A stretch of DNA of 6,788 nucleotides from Frankiaceae bacterium (GTDB lineage: Bacteria > Actinomycetota > Actinomycetes > Frankiales > Frankiaceae), in assembly GCA_030840885.1 (NCBI GenBank), contig JAVEDQ010000523.1:1-6788 (forward strand). Reading direction: 5' to 3'. The translations under genes were made by a program, and so were the position numbers. The first letter of the stretch is position 1. Every line of letters starts with the position of its first letter. Below are positions 6,053 through 6,788 of the stretch, piece after piece. The notes beneath the pieces are model-generated. The model had not been told where the DNA came from and did not search any database. It saw only the letters and a program-made list of their open reading frames with translations.

Positions 6053-6483
6053 AGCTCACCAGCGAGAAAGTCGGCGTCCGTGATGGCGGCCCATGGGTCG
6101 CTCCTGGAGTCGAGGGTGAACGTCACGGTCTTGCCGCTCTCCGTGGTGCGGACGGACCAGCTGGTGGCGAGTTCCTCCAGAAGTCCGACTCCCCTTCCGG
6201 TCGTTGCGTCCGCCGCCGCCGCTCGACGGCGTGGCTCGAGCGGCGAGCCGTCACTGACCTCGATCTGAACGTGACCGAGTTGGGTTCGCTGGATGGTGAC
6301 GGTGAGCGGCGTACGGGCGTGCATCACCGCGTTCGTGATGACTTCACTGGCCAGCAGAGCCGCGGCGTCGACCAACGCATCACAGTGCCAGTCGGTGAGG
6401 GTCCGCACGATGAACCGACGGCCGTCCCGAGCCGAACGGGCGACCGGCGGCAACGTCAGACTCAGAACCGAGGACCCCGTCAT
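6049..6483 (-). CDS. RsbW-type ATP-binding protein (HATPase_c_2 anti-sigma factor/serine kinase family)
   Basis: A 144-residue cytoplasmic GHKL-fold protein of the size usual for actinobacterial RsbW/SpoIIAB-like proteins. The N box is SEVITNAVMHA (46-56) with E47 and N51. The G1 box is D78-G-S-P, and the G2 box is TGRGVGLLEEL (95-105), followed by the closing strands KTVTFTLD. Family members bind ATP. Some phosphorylate a STAS-domain antagonist and sequester a sigma factor, while many actinobacterial homologues have unknown partners. No STAS or sigma gene is visible in the window. The start at ATG 6483 is preferred because GGAG is 8 bases upstream and residue 1 begins directly at the fold. 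The frame extends to an ATG at 6639, but the extra 52 residues are Arg/Pro-rich and would overlap the upstream gene. Its start overlaps the upstream stop (ATGA), and its stop overlaps the next start (GTGA). Confidence 0.88.
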   Translation of the reverse strand: MTGSSVLSLTLPPVARSARDGRRFIVRTLTDWHCDALVDAAALLASEVITNAVMHARTPLTVTIQRTQLGHVQIEVSDGSPLEPRRRAAAADATTGRGVGLLEELATSWSVRTTESGKTVTFTLDSRSDPWAAITDADFLAGEL

Positions 6484-6788
6484 CGGCTTCGCTCCGTTCG
6501 GGGCGCTGACCGGAGGCCGCTCGTGCCGTATATGAGCGCATCGCGCCAGGCAGCCCTTCGACGGGACCTGGTGCGTTCCCGGCGGCCGCCCTCGCGGGCC
6601 AAGAAGAAGACCGATCGAACGGCGGTGACCTCCGCGCACAGGGTTCTCCGGTTGAGCCGCTCAGCCACGGTCGGGGACAGAAAGACGCGCGCGTCGTCCC
6701 TGACGACCACATGGTCATCGGCCCCTCTCGTCGGGGCCAGCCGCATCGAAAGACTCTGGTGATCAGGGTCGGTCGAGATGCGGAGGCC
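6480..6788 (-). CDS. HesB/IscA-like protein, partial, with unusual basic C-terminal extension
   Basis: A partial gene entering from the right edge; 102 residues are visible. The first 64 match the C-terminal half of the short actinobacterial HesB-like (A-type Fe-S carrier fold) proteins: GLRISTDP, then LSMRLAP, DDHVVV, DARVFLSPTVAERL, RTLCAEV, and a final VFFLA strand. As in that actinobacterial subgroup (from memory), the Cys ligands of true IscA are missing from the visible part; the only cysteine is in TLCAEV. Relatives normally end just after the last strand, near 6591 here. This frame continues for about 38 more residues, rich in Arg and poor in pattern, to a TGA at 6482-6480 that overlaps the next ATG. 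The extension could be a lost stop codon or a genuine tail. It is not clear that the protein carries Fe-S clusters. An internal ATG at 6746 is probably not the start, because homology begins before it. Confidence 0.62.
   Translation of the reverse strand, partial: GLRISTDPDHQSLSMRLAPTRGADDHVVVRDDARVFLSPTVAERLNRRTLCAEVTAVRSVFFLAREGGRRERTRSRRRAAWRDALIYGTSGLRSAPRTERSR
6492..6495 (-). promoter_or_regulatory. Ribosome binding site for the RsbW-type gene
   Basis: On the minus strand GGAG (within AACGGAG) lies 8 bases before ATG 6483. It supports the short start over ATG 6639 and shows that the ATPase gene need not depend wholly on coupling to the upstream frame. Confidence 0.6.

Noticed and set aside
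6031..6762. Plus-strand frame of 243 codons across the anti-sigma ATPase
   Set aside because: Mirror of the minus-strand gene, which has clear N, G1 and G2 boxes. The plus-strand product has no recognisable pattern.
1..6788. Mobile elements, CRISPR arrays, tRNA or rRNA genes
   Set aside because: No terminal inverted repeats, transposase motifs, regularly spaced repeats, cloverleaf-like segments or rRNA-like stretches were seen on either strand.

Overview
The window looks like chromosomal DNA of a high-GC actinobacterium. The evidence is strongly G/C-biased third codon positions, GTG starts, tightly packed ATGA/GTGA gene junctions, and a Cys-free HesB-like protein and RsbW-type ATPase of the kind common in that phylum. 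I cannot name the genus from sequence alone; the reading of the 177-residue gene, recalled from Geodermatophilaceae-like genomes, is only a hint.

Layout. Bases 1-147 are the C-terminal tail of an unidentified membrane protein. Bases 148-511 hold no convincing gene and probably carry the control region of the next operon. From 512 to 5516 four genes run on the plus strand with short or no gaps: a small polytopic membrane protein (512-976), a CzcO-like FAD/NAD(P)H flavoprotein (1019-2137), a three-cupredoxin multicopper oxidase (2140-3801), and a multidomain flavoprotein combining a receiver-like domain, a glutaredoxin-like fold and a thioredoxin-reductase-like core (3798-5516). The last three are almost certainly translated from one message: the gaps are +2 bp and then a 4-bp overlap. 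Three genes then run on the minus strand, convergent with the first set. In transcription order they are a HesB/IscA-like protein entering from the right edge (6788-6480), an RsbW-type anti-sigma ATPase (6483-6049), and a conserved protein of unknown function (6052-5519). Each junction in this set is also a 4-bp overlap.

How the parts may work together. The plus-strand set joins an O2-reducing copper oxidase to two pyridine-nucleotide flavoproteins and a small membrane protein. The oxidase carries an inserted heavy-metal-binding domain and a His-rich linker, and it has no visible export signal. The large flavoprotein is the most unusual partner. Its receiver domain appears to have lost the phosphorylation residues, both usual CxxC redox sites are absent, and a CxCxxC cluster sits in a late loop. 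A cytoplasmic copper or metal redox-detoxification or electron-transfer module is a reasonable hypothesis, but it rests on gene context and motif reading only. The minus-strand set looks like a stress or partner-switching regulator pair, joined unusually to a HesB-like gene whose reading frame runs past the normal end of that family.
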